Shown: in pieces, positions 17,926-25,567 of the stretch | How positions within the stretch are numbered: the first letter of the stretch is position 1 | Layout of the letters: each line of letters begins with the position of its first letter | NCBI RefSeq assembly: GCF_029910095.1 | Contig: NZ_CP094526.1 | Coordinates: forward strand, 5,952,001-6,016,000 | DNA length: 64,000 bases | Source: Bradyrhizobium sp. ISRA464 | GTDB taxonomy: Bacteria > Pseudomonadota > Alphaproteobacteria > Rhizobiales > Xanthobacteraceae | Direction: 5' to 3' | The notes under the pieces: model-generated | Databases searched by the model: none | What the model saw: only the letters and a program-made list of their open reading frames with translations | What the model was told of the DNA's origin: nothing | Program-made: the position numbers and the translations under genes

Positions 17926-18081
17926 AGCGGCGACGGCGCTGTTGCCAGGCTGCGGCATAGCGCGGGCGATTATCTCGGCCACGGCGGCCGGAATGCGATC
18001 CTTATTCTTCGGATCGAGAACCCAACCGTCGATGCACGTGACGATTTGATGCGGCTGCCAGCCGGGAGGCGCTGCCTTCAT
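17920..18081 (-). CDS. Small protein, translationally coupled
   Basis: 53 codons starting MKAAPPGWQPHQIVTCIDGW and ending in TGA at 17920-17922. Its ATG overlaps the TGA of the upstream gene (ATGA at 18078-18081), the usual sign of coupled translation, which makes it credible despite its size. The middle (VLDPKNKDRIPAAVAEIIAR) is soluble. No family is recognised; the pair resembles small phage or island genes. Confidence 0.5.
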   Translation of the reverse strand: MKAAPPGWQPHQIVTCIDGWVLDPKNKDRIPAAVAEIIARAMPQPGNSAVAAS

Positions 18082-18584
18082 GTGCGCGGCACCTCAATCT
18101 CAATTGTGCGCGCTTCCGCGCTGCGGTCGAGCACGGTGAAGTTGGCTTCGCGGAGCACCGGATTGATGTGAGGCACGGGCTTCGGCTCATCGACCGCGTC
18201 AAGATCGACAACATCAGGCGCTTGAGGATTGAAGTCGCCACCGCGCGAGCCGCGGAGCTGGGCGCGGCGCGGATCGGTCACGGCGACCGCGATGCCTTTG
18301 TCCAAGGCACGGCGCGCCGTAGCGACCGGCATGGTCGCATCCTCCCACTGACCGGCGAACCGCTTACGACCGGCTTGGTCGCGAAACCACACCGATTTGA
18401 GCATGAACACAGCCATCGTCGGCGCGGACGGTTCTGTCACGCCGATGGTCGCAGCCTTCGGTTTCGGTGCCGGGATCGGCGCGGTCCCATCGCGGATAGC
18501 GAATACCGCAGCGCGCAGCTCCTGCAACGAGAAAGCGGCTGCCACCTCAACCTGCGAAGAAACGTTGGCAACGAAGGTCGCCAT
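18078..18584 (-). CDS. Hypothetical phage- or island-type protein
   Basis: 168 residues. It begins MATFVANVSSQVEVAAAFSL, has a proline/alanine/lysine linker (TAPIPAPKPKAATIGV), then a compact part with VWFRDQAGRKRFAGQWEDAT and MPVATARRALDKGIAVAVTD. I cannot name a function. The low similarity to any core family, the overlap with another small gene and the flanking remnants suggest a mobile-module gene. Confidence 0.5.
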   Translation of the reverse strand: MATFVANVSSQVEVAAAFSLQELRAAVFAIRDGTAPIPAPKPKAATIGVTEPSAPTMAVFMLKSVWFRDQAGRKRFAGQWEDATMPVATARRALDKGIAVAVTDPRRAQLRGSRGGDFNPQAPDVVDLDAVDEPKPVPHINPVLREANFTVLDRSAEARTIEIEVPRT

Positions 18585-18922
18585 CTGCCGGCAAGCCTAG
18601 AGACCGCGAGCCGATTTGCGAAGGCTAGGGCTGTGGCGCGCGCCACGCGCCGAAGCGGTTGTTGTGGCGAGCGCCAAACGGGCGGGCCGCGCCTCTCGTC
18701 CGTGAAATTCCTCGGCAGGCCCTTCTTCCGATATCCGTTCTGGAGGTGTATGGTTAAGTGTTTACTTTTTGGGAGCTGCCAGGGGCGTGCCGAAGTCCCA
18801 ATCATTTGCGGCAGCGTCAGAGCCACCGGCGGGCACTGAGCCTCAATAGACCAAATCATTTTTGCGGTCCTACTGCACTCTCTCTATCGTGTGTTCTGGC
18901 ACACTCATTTCAGGAGACATCT
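18585..18922. other. Promoter gap for the secreted-protein gene
   Basis: About 340 bases between divergent genes. No gene is supported. The last 70 bases are relatively AT-rich and end in the CAGGAGACAT ribosome site of the next gene, so its promoter is probably here; no consensus was matched with confidence. Confidence 0.35.
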
Positions 18923-19441
18923 ATGCACAAGCGCATCATTGTTACTATTGCCTGTTCCACCATCGGCTTATTCTGCGCAACTGGATTTGCGCTGGCGGAA
19001 ACGGTCGGCCGCTATGAATGCAGCGTCATCGGCCTCGCAAGCCAAGACCCCATCGGTGACACGGATGGTCATCGGCTCGCCAGTTCTCAATATGCTTGTT
19101 TCGGTGTTGAAGGTTTGCTGAAGGGCGCGCTGTACACATCGTCTTCCACCACCGAGTGGGACGGTCCTCATGGAACATTTGTTGCTGGAGGCGGGATTGT
19201 CCGCGCGCCAGGCGGACTTGCGGTTACTCAACTCACCGAAGGTGTAGCATCCGTTGCCGTGAAGGACGGCAAGCCTGCTGGTACCGAAGCCTCTGGAAAA
19301 GCGGTGTTTAAGTTCGCTTCCGGTGCATTTGCCCAACTCTCAGGAAAGGTCGTCAAATGGGAAGCCAAACCAGCAGGCTTTAATCGGTTTAGTCTCGAAG
19401 TTACGACTGACGAAGAAGTAACTGCTGCCCGCAAGGAATAA
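18923..19441 (+). CDS. Secreted protein of unknown function
   Basis: 172 residues. A clear Sec signal peptide (MHKRIIVTIACSTIGLFCAT, cleavage likely after GFALA near residue 25) precedes a glycine-rich beta-type mature domain. Segments include YECSVIGLASQDPIGDTDGH and LYTSSSTTEWDGPHGTFVAG. Two cysteines (CSVI and YACFG) could form a disulfide in the periplasm. The ATG at 18923 has a CAGGAGA site at good spacing, so longer upstream starts are rejected. No partner gene. Confidence 0.65.
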   Translation: MHKRIIVTIACSTIGLFCATGFALAETVGRYECSVIGLASQDPIGDTDGHRLASSQYACFGVEGLLKGALYTSSSTTEWDGPHGTFVAGGGIVRAPGGLAVTQLTEGVASVAVKDGKPAGTEASGKAVFKFASGAFAQLSGKVVKWEAKPAGFNRFSLEVTTDEEVTAARKE

Positions 19442-19474
19442 CAACCCACGGCGCAATCACGGCCCTGAGCCACG

Positions 19475-19915
19475 CTAGGCGGCATCTGGTGGCGCTTCGG
19501 AGCTATCGGATGCCGCGCTTTCCGGCACCGGAAGCAGCTCAATTGGCTGTGCCCAGTTTTGATACTTTTTTGCCCTCTCCTCGGCGTGTGCCCGCACCTC
19601 CGGGCCACGGCGCCGGTCGATGCGCGCTTGTTCGAGATCGTCAAGCAATTCCAACAGGCCGACGAACCAGCGGTTAGCGAACTTGATCCCAAGCCGGCGC
19701 TTCGTTCCGGCGGTCAGATCACACTGCTTTGCGGATTTTTTCGTCGCTGCACTCAGCGATGTCGGCACCCTGCTCCAACGTCAACAGCTCGCCCCGCAGA
19801 ATACGAGTGACTACACTGCTTTCGGTTTCGAGCTGCCGCAGACGGTCTGCAAGACCGCCCAGTTCGCCGTGAGCCGGTCAAGCTCGGCGGCCAGCGATTT
19901 CGGATCGTCGGTCAT
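19475..19915 (-). pseudogene. DNA-binding (HTH) protein of phage type, frameshifted
   Basis: It starts MTDDPKSLAAELDRLT at 19915, with TAATG overlap to the stop of the upstream gene. After a one-base loss it continues in another frame: LGGLADRLRQLETESSVVTR, then RGELLTLEQGADIAECSDEK. After IRK it shifts again to DLTAGTKRRLGIKFANRWFV, then GLLELLDDLEQARIDRR. The pieces make one protein with an N-terminal coiled coil and a winged-helix/excisionase-like segment (TLEQGADIAECSDEKIRK). Two shifts make it non-functional unless sequencing errors are to blame. Confidence 0.5.
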
Positions 19916-20265
19916 TACTCGGCCCCTTCGGCCAACAAGGCCAAGCACTGCTCTTGCGTCCACTCGCCAGGCCCCTCGAAGTTGCGCATGGCAAGCCGAA
20001 AATGTTGGTCGTAACGCAAGGAGGCCCGCAGATCGTCCTCGCGACGCGAGCGCGCATCGGCGCGCATGGCCGTGTCCAACTCAATCAGGATGGCCATCAA
20101 CCGGCGTGCCTCCCGGCGCCGAGCTTCGAGGTCCGGCAGGCGGTCGAGGCCCTTGCAGGCGATGTCGAACTGTTCAAAGAGCGCATCCAACCGAGCCTGA
20201 GCAGGCGCAACGGCACAGTTATTGCGCCCGAGGTGCCGATCAACCGCCTCCAGGATCGTCTTCAC
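19915..20265 (-). CDS. Small helical protein, island operon
   Basis: 116 residues, highly helical and charged (ARLDALFEQFDIACKGLDRL, ARRREARRLMAILIELDTAM). It ends with TAA overlapping the ATG of the broken DNA-binding gene, so the two formed an operon. No domain recognised; a phage-type structural or regulatory accessory is the likeliest class, by neighbourhood only. Confidence 0.5.
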   Translation of the reverse strand: MKTILEAVDRHLGRNNCAVAPAQARLDALFEQFDIACKGLDRLPDLEARRREARRLMAILIELDTAMRADARSRREDDLRASLRYDQHFRLAMRNFEGPGEWTQEQCLALLAEGAE

Positions 20266-20725
20266 CGTAGCCTACGTGAACTCGTTAACTTTTGGATCTG
20301 ACCGTCAAGAGAAACATCGCCGTGTGTACGGGTCATCACGACGAATCCTTACTTCGGACGATCGTCGGAGCGGGGTGCTTTTGGCATCGCGGAGCTAGGT
20401 AGAGAGTCTTCTGACCTAAGGATTTGAAATGGTCTCAGCTTCGCCGTCGAGTCCTTGAAATGGAAACGGACGCGATTGAGGTTACGCGAAAGCGGGACAA
20501 ATGCGCGGTCCCTCCAGCTCAAGCAAACATTATCGAGTCGTCCAGCCTGCACGGAGGAGCAACGCCGGGACCTGATCCGCACGCTTCTACACTGCGCACG
20601 GCGTCTGTTGCCGCAAGGATTCGACTACCACGAGTCGGAACTATTCGACGCGGTGCGCCGGGCGCCAGCCGACGAGACACCAACTGGACACCGTTCACCC
20701 GCATTTAGTTAAGTAATTGAAACTC
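20266..20725. other. No firm gene
   Basis: 460 bases. A plus-strand frame at about 20540-20680 reads EEQRRDLIRTLLHCARRLLP, then QGFDYHESELFDAVRRA, which looks protein-like and may be a remnant, but it has no start, no ribosome site and a changing frame upstream. I leave it uncalled. Confidence 0.35.
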
Positions 20726-20809
20726 TGGCGCTGGGGAATCGAACCCCTGTTTCAGCGTTGAGAGGGCCGAGGCCGAACCAGCACTCGGTTGCTCGGCTCG
20801 CCTGCGCCA
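20726..20809 (-). other. tRNA-like sequence (T-arm and acceptor), not a functional tRNA
   Basis: On the minus strand the 3' end has a perfect T-arm (GGGG-TTCGATT-CCCC) followed by AGCGCCA. 84 bases upstream TGGCGC can pair with it over six of seven acceptor positions. The middle does not form a normal anticodon arm: instead GCCGAG pairs with CTCGGC. It is best read as a decayed tRNA or the 3' tRNA piece left at an island attachment site. It separates the phage-like block from the dha operon. Confidence 0.35.
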
Positions 20810-20841
20810 CTTTTCAGCGGAATTGCCGCCGGCGCGCTTGG

Positions 20842-20871
20842 AAATTTTCGCAATCTAAATTTTCGCAATCT
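20842..20871. repeat. Tandem 15-bp repeat, two copies
   Basis: AAATTTTCGCAATCT occurs twice head to tail without a spacer, in a 334-base gap (20810-21143) that otherwise holds no supported gene. It could be a duplicated protein-binding site, but nothing in the sequence shows which protein. Confidence 0.6.
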
Positions 20872-21143
20872 TAGGTGACGTTTTCGCAGCTTTTGCCGGA
20901 CTGTCCAGCAGCTGCCGGTCATGAACCGTCGGAAGAATTTGGTGGGCGTCGTTGTTCTTGGCGCCAGGATCCGATCGATCAGCACGTCCGTAAACATCCG
21001 GCTGATCGGATATTCATCATATATCCAGTTCCGCCGTGCAGCTGTGCGCCAAGAACAAGCATTCGGAGCGGGGGTGAGCCGTCACCGAGCCGATCCTCCG
21101 CCGGCACCTCGAATCGACGATCGTCTACCTCTCACTTTCACAA

Positions 21144-22127
21144 TCACCATTTCAGTGCGGCTGTGCGCACGGGGGCATCCCACAGCGGTGATGTTTCGGC
21201 ATCGAGCAGGCTCACGGTGAGCGAGCAGCCGGCCATGTCGAGCGAGGTGACGTAGCTGCCGACCAGCGACCGGGCAATGCGCAGGCCGCGCTGCTCAAGC
21301 ATCCGCCTCGCCGCATTGTACACCAGATAGAGTTCGATCGTCGGCGTGCCGCCGAAACCGTTGACCAGCAGCAGGGCTTCGGAGCCTGTACGCGCAGCCA
21401 GATCGTCTGCGATGGCGGAGGTCATCTCGGCGGCGATCGCATCGGCCCGCTCGAGCTTGACACGGCGGCGTCCCGGCTCGCCGTGAATGCCGACGCCCAT
21501 CTCCATCTCATCCTCGCCAAGCACAAAGGTCGGCGTGCCGGCGGCAGGGACCGTGCAGCTCGTCAGCGCCACCCCCATCGAGCGCGTCCGAGCGTTGACG
21601 CGCTCGCCGAGCGCAACGCAGCCCTCAAGGTCAGCGCCCTTCTCGGCGGCTGCTCCGACGATCTTCTCAACGATCAACGTGCCGGCCACGCCTCGGCGCC
21701 CAATGCTGTGGGTCGAATTCTCGACCGCAACGTCATCATCGGTCACGATGGTGGCCATGCGGCCCTCGGCGATCTCAGCCGCCATCTCGAAGTTCATGCG
21801 GTCGCCCGCATAATTCTTCACGATGAACAGGACGCCGGCGTCGCCTGCGACCGCCTGGGCCGCTTCGACGATCTGGTCCGGCGTCGGCGAGGTGAACACC
21901 TGCCCGGGACAGGCGGCGTCGAGCATGCCGTAGCCGACGAAGCCCGCATGCAACGGCTCATGTCCGCTGCCGCCGCCCGACACGAGCGCGACTTTCTTCG
22001 GGCTCAGCTCACGGCGGCGCACGAACTTCCGCTCCGCGCCGAGCACGACCAGATCGGCATGCGCAGCCGCAAAGCCATCGAGGCTCTCGCTCAGGACGTT
22101 GTCGACCGCATTGATGAACTTCTTCAT
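21144..22127 (-). CDS. dhaK: Dihydroxyacetone kinase, substrate subunit DhaK
   Basis: 327 residues. DhaK holds the ketose covalently while DhaL delivers phosphate. GGGSGHEP at 51-58 is the family signature, and GVGIHGEPG around residue 215 holds the histidine that forms the hemiaminal with the substrate. The ATG at 22127 follows GGGGAGGACAC and replaces a longer start. It is the last gene of the long operon, split from DhaL by four other genes, unlike the compact dhaKLM order of enterobacteria. The partner subunits DhaL and DhaM are in the same operon, so phosphate comes from PEP, not ATP. The real substrate could be dihydroxyacetone or a related short ketose. Confidence 0.92.
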   Translation of the reverse strand: MKKFINAVDNVLSESLDGFAAAHADLVVLGAERKFVRRRELSPKKVALVSGGGSGHEPLHAGFVGYGMLDAACPGQVFTSPTPDQIVEAAQAVAGDAGVLFIVKNYAGDRMNFEMAAEIAEGRMATIVTDDDVAVENSTHSIGRRGVAGTLIVEKIVGAAAEKGADLEGCVALGERVNARTRSMGVALTSCTVPAAGTPTFVLGEDEMEMGVGIHGEPGRRRVKLERADAIAAEMTSAIADDLAARTGSEALLLVNGFGGTPTIELYLVYNAARRMLEQRGLRIARSLVGSYVTSLDMAGCSLTVSLLDAETSPLWDAPVRTAALKW

Positions 22128-22164
22128 TGTGTCCTCCCCGCTTCCTCGGTTTGGCGTTTCTTGC

Positions 22165-22593
22165 CTATTTTTCCCGCATGATGGCAATCAGGCGCCGCGT
22201 GAATTCCTGCAGTAGCGCGTCGAGCTCGGCATTGCGCTTGGCACTGCCGAGATCCGGCAGATGCAGCGTGAGCGTCCGCTCATGCGATCCTTCGCTCAGC
22301 CGGCCGACGCGGCGCGGGTGCGCGCGCGCATAGGCGCGCAAAAAGGCAGTCTTCGCCTGCGGCGGGAAGTGGCAGACATCGAAGATCGTGTTGAGATGCT
22401 GCACCGGTATCGGCACCGGATAGGCCGGATTGCTGATCTGGCTGACGAAGCTGCGGTTCTTGCCCATGGCATGGGCCAGGCGCAGCCGCATGCCGGACGG
22501 GCGGCTCTCAAGCACCTCCTTGAAGATGCGCTTGTAGACCGCAACCGCGCCAGCTTCAGGTGTTTCATCGGCCGCCATCTCAGCCAAGGCCAC
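22165..22593 (-). CDS. Small XRE-like protein inside the dha operon
   Basis: 142 residues. The middle (GMRLRLAHAMGKNRSFVSQI, then PIPVQHLNTIFDVCHFPPQA) looks like a helix-turn-helix of XRE type, recognised by its spacing and not by a perfect consensus. The C-terminus is a helical tail ending RRLIAIMREK. It overlaps the 3' end of ptsI by 14 bases and precedes dhaK by 37, so it is made with the kinase. It may sense the relay or the substrate and control the operon; that is inference. A structural adaptor is the alternative. Confidence 0.65.
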   Translation of the reverse strand: MALAEMAADETPEAGAVAVYKRIFKEVLESRPSGMRLRLAHAMGKNRSFVSQISNPAYPVPIPVQHLNTIFDVCHFPPQAKTAFLRAYARAHPRRVGRLSEGSHERTLTLHLPDLGSAKRNAELDALLQEFTRRLIAIMREK

Positions 22594-24199
22594 CTCCGCC
22601 GCTCAGCCGGTCGATCGCCTGCTTGATCTGCGCTAGTGCCGATGCATTGACGGACAATTCGCGCAGGCCGCAGTTCAGCAGAGCGGGAAGGCAGCGCGGA
22701 TCACCTGCCATGTCGCCGCACAGGCTGACGCTGATGCCGGCGCGTCTGCCATGCTCCGCGGTCCGCGCGATCAGTTCAAGCACTGCCGGATGCAGCGGAT
22801 CCATCAAGGAGGCGAGAGCTCCGTTGGAACGATCGCAGGCGAGGACATATTGCGCGAGATCGTTCGAGCCGATCGAGAGGAAGGACGCCTTGAAGCTCGA
22901 GACCGCCAGGGCGGCCGCTGGAACCTCAACCATGATTCCGAGCTCCGGGAGCATCGCGGTAATGCCGTCGGCTTGCAAGCCTTGCACGATGTCGGCGAAC
23001 AGCTTCCGGCCCACCTCGAGTTCGTCCGCCGACGTAACCATCGGGAACATGACCTTGAGATTGCCGCGCACCGCGGCGCGTGCCAGCGCGCGGAGTTGGA
23101 CGGCAAAAATCTCAGGCCGGGCGAGGCAAAGCCGCAAGCCGCGCACGCCGAGGAACGGATTGGCCTCGCCATCCAGTGTGAAGCCGGGCACCGGCTTGTC
23201 GCCGCCCGCATCGAACGTGCGAATGGTGACGGGCCGCTGGCCGGCCCAGCGCAACACCGCGTCATAGGCCTGGAATTGGGTCTCCTCATCCGGCAGGTCG
23301 CTCCGCCCGGCGAGCAGGAATTCAGTCCGCATCAGGCCGATGCCATCGGCATATTGCGCATCCGCATGATCGAGGTCGTCGACGCGCTGGATATTGATCA
23401 AGAGCTTTATATGTTCGCCGCGCCAGGAGGCCGTCGGCCGCCGCAGGATCGCGCGAGCGGATGCCCTGCTCCTGCGATGGCTCTCGCGCCGCTTTTCGAA
23501 GATGCGCACCTGCTCGGCGCTGGGATCGAGTTCGAGCGTCGCGCCTTCGCCGTCGAGCAGCGCGGTGGCGCCGGCATCCGGAATGGCGCCGAGTTGCACG
23601 ACCATCGGGATGCCGCGCGCACGCGCCAGCATCGCGACGTGGCTCGTCGGACTGCCGTGCAGCAGCGCCAGGCCGCCGCCGCCGGACCAATCGATCTCCA
23701 GGAAGCGCGACGGCGGCAGGTCGTCGGCACAGACGACGCCTCCGCTCGGAATCTTCAGCGGCTCGCTCTCGTCGCCGCGTAGGATGTGGATCACGCGGTC
23801 GCGCAGGTCCGCAAGGTCCGACGAGCGGGCCTGCAGATACTCATCCGCCGCCGAACTGTACTCCGCGATCTGCGCGTCGAGCGTCGAACGCCATGCGACG
23901 TCGGCCGGACGCCCCTCGCCGATCGACGCGAAGATCGCCTCGATCAGATCCTCATCCTCCAGCAACGCGACCTGAAACTCGAGGATTTGCGCGGCTTCAC
24001 CACCGGCGCTGGCGGCAAGATCGGCGATCTGCCTGCTTGCCACGTCGATGGCATTGCGCAAAGCGAGCGCCTCCTCGACCAGCGTGCCGGCAACCCGCTC
24101 GCCGCCCGCGCCCGCGTCGACCCGGACCAGCGGACCATGGGCAAAGCCGATCGAGGCGGTCCTGCCCCGGTAAGCCAGTCCTGCAGCGCCGCCCTGCAT
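22580..24199 (-). CDS. ptsI: PTS enzyme I (PEP-protein phosphotransferase) for the dha relay
   Basis: About 539 residues. EI autophosphorylates from PEP and passes phosphate to HPr. Segments seen in order: an N-terminal helical part, GGGLALLHGSPTSHVAMLAR with the active-site histidine, the region GIGLMRTEFLLAGRSDLPDE, then GVRGLRLCLARPEIFAVQLR, LGIMVEVPAA, FLSIGSNDLAQYVLACDR and VSLCGDMAGDP with the PEP-site cysteine-glycine. The ATG at 24199 is preferred to 24214 because GGAG is spaced correctly upstream. Nearest relatives in function are the EI domains fused into DhaM of other bacteria; here EI is separate. Confidence 0.9.
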   Translation of the reverse strand: MQGGAAGLAYRGRTASIGFAHGPLVRVDAGAGGERVAGTLVEEALALRNAIDVASRQIADLAASAGGEAAQILEFQVALLEDEDLIEAIFASIGEGRPADVAWRSTLDAQIAEYSSAADEYLQARSSDLADLRDRVIHILRGDESEPLKIPSGGVVCADDLPPSRFLEIDWSGGGGLALLHGSPTSHVAMLARARGIPMVVQLGAIPDAGATALLDGEGATLELDPSAEQVRIFEKRRESHRRSRASARAILRRPTASWRGEHIKLLINIQRVDDLDHADAQYADGIGLMRTEFLLAGRSDLPDEETQFQAYDAVLRWAGQRPVTIRTFDAGGDKPVPGFTLDGEANPFLGVRGLRLCLARPEIFAVQLRALARAAVRGNLKVMFPMVTSADELEVGRKLFADIVQGLQADGITAMLPELGIMVEVPAAALAVSSFKASFLSIGSNDLAQYVLACDRSNGALASLMDPLHPAVLELIARTAEHGRRAGISVSLCGDMAGDPRCLPALLNCGLRELSVNASALAQIKQAIDRLSGGGGLG

Positions 24200-24200
24200 G

Positions 24201-24512
24201 CTAGCCTGCTCCATCCGGAAAGTCGGTCGCGATCAGATCGACCAGCGCGGCGACAGCGGCCTCGGCGTCGCTGCCCAACGCCTTGATCTCGATCGTGCTG
24301 CCGTGCGCGGCGCGCATCGCCATGATCTTGGCCACGCTCTTGGCATTGATCCATTCGGGCGCACCCGCGACCCGCACAGAGATCTGAGCCTGGAACTTCT
24401 TGGCGAGCTTGGTCAACTTGACCGCCGGGCGAGCGTGCATGCCTACCGCGTGCACCAGCCGTACACTGCCGGTGAAGATCTGTCCGTCCGCTTTATCGAG
24501 CATGCTCATCAT
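24201..24512 (-). CDS. HPr phosphocarrier protein
   Basis: 103 residues, slightly longer than the usual 85-90. The phosphorylated histidine is in VGMHARPA (residue 26), and NAKSVAKIMAM matches the region around the regulatory serine, though no HPr kinase gene is in view. It carries phosphate from the neighbouring EI to DhaM. Its TAG stop sits two bases from the chosen ptsI start, so translation is probably coupled. Confidence 0.9.
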   Translation of the reverse strand: MMSMLDKADGQIFTGSVRLVHAVGMHARPAVKLTKLAKKFQAQISVRVAGAPEWINAKSVAKIMAMRAAHGSTIEIKALGSDAEAAVAALVDLIATDFPDGAG

Positions 24513-24534
24513 CCATCATCGCTTCGCCGACATC

Positions 24535-24927
24535 TCAGTCGGCAGAGAGTTCCTCGGCCACGGCCTTGACCTGGGCCAGGGTGCTGCCGCCCGCCGCCTC
24601 GGTCGCCGCCATCACGGCACCCTCGACGATCGGTGCGTTGCAGACGACAACGAGATCGCGCCGCGCAGGCTCCAGCATCTCGACCGCCATTTCGCTGTTC
24701 GTCTCGGCGCCCCCGAGGTCGACGAGGACGGCGACGCCCTTTGACGACCAGGCGTCATTGATGGCGTCGATGATCAGCGGCACGCTGGTGCCCAGCCCCC
24801 CGTCGGGATTGCCGCCGCAAAACGCCACCTTGACCTCGTTGCCGACCATCTGCCGCACCATGTCCGCGGTTCCCTTGGCTATGTCTCTGGAATGCGAGAC
24901 GATCACGATCCCAACAGTCTCGGTCAT
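24535..24927 (-). CDS. dhaM: DhaM, PTS EIIA-type subunit of the Dha kinase
   Basis: 130 residues from the ATG at 24927, which overlaps the dhaL stop as ATGA. It is the mannose-type EIIA domain only: GIVIVSHSRDIAKGTADMVR has the phosphorylated histidine (residue 12), VAFCGGNPDGGLGTSVPLII and GVAVLVDLGGAETNSEMA follow. E. coli DhaM has fused HPr and EI-like domains; here those are separate genes downstream. It rephosphorylates the ADP bound to DhaL. Confidence 0.9.
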   Translation of the reverse strand: MTETVGIVIVSHSRDIAKGTADMVRQMVGNEVKVAFCGGNPDGGLGTSVPLIIDAINDAWSSKGVAVLVDLGGAETNSEMAVEMLEPARRDLVVVCNAPIVEGAVMAATEAAGGSTLAQVKAVAEELSAD

Positions 24928-25547
24928 TGCCTCGCCTCCAGACCCGCGCACACCGCCTGCACCAGAACGCAGCTCGACCGTGCGCCGGGATCGACATGTC
25001 CGACACTGCGCGCCCCGAGGAACGATGCGCGTCCCTTGGTGGCCTGCATCGGCGCGGTCCGTTCGGCCGCCTCAGAGGCGGTCGTGCGCACCCGCGCGAT
25101 CAGATCCGGTTGACCGGCGGCGGCCTTCAATGTTTCGAGCACGGGAACCAACACATCGAGCATCGTCTTCTCGCCGGCCTGCGAGCGGCCGCGCGCGCTC
25201 ACCGCGTTGACGGCGCTGCCGAAGACCTCAGCGAGATCGTCGGGCAGACGCTTGTCGTGCGAAAGTGCTTCGCCCGCGGCGAGAAAGAAGCTGCCATAGA
25301 GTGGCCCCGAGGCGCCGCCGACCGTCATTACCAGGGTCTTGCCGATCATCTTCAGCGCCTCGTCGAGCGACTGCGCCGAGATGGTATCGAGCTTGCCGAG
25401 CACGGCTTCGAAGCCGCGCTTCATGTTGGTGCCGTGGTCGCCGTCGCCGATCGCCTGGTCCAGGCTCGTGAGCTCCGGCGCGCTGGCGATGACCTGCTCT
25501 GCGGCCGCCTTGACCAACGACTTGAATGTCTCGGGTTGCACCGACAT
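24924..25547 (-). CDS. dhaL: DhaL, ADP-binding subunit of the Dha kinase
   Basis: 207 residues, normal length. LDQAIGDGDHGTNMKRGF holds the three metal-binding aspartates at 30, 35 and 37, the same numbering as in E. coli DhaL. GASGPLYGSFFLAAG is the nucleotide-cap glycine motif and the last third contains RVRTTASEAAERTAPMQATK and GRASFLGARSVGHVDPGARS. It transfers phosphate from bound ATP, regenerated by DhaM, to the ketose on DhaK. It lies 20 bases after the second transporter ATPase, linking import and phosphorylation genes. Confidence 0.92.
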   Translation of the reverse strand: MSVQPETFKSLVKAAAEQVIASAPELTSLDQAIGDGDHGTNMKRGFEAVLGKLDTISAQSLDEALKMIGKTLVMTVGGASGPLYGSFFLAAGEALSHDKRLPDDLAEVFGSAVNAVSARGRSQAGEKTMLDVLVPVLETLKAAAGQPDLIARVRTTASEAAERTAPMQATKGRASFLGARSVGHVDPGARSSCVLVQAVCAGLEARQ

Positions 25548-25567
25548 CGTCCGAACCTTTCACTCCT

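Noticed and set aside
20726..20809. Functional tRNA gene
   Set aside because: No anticodon stem with a normal seven-base loop, D-arm absent, one acceptor mismatch.
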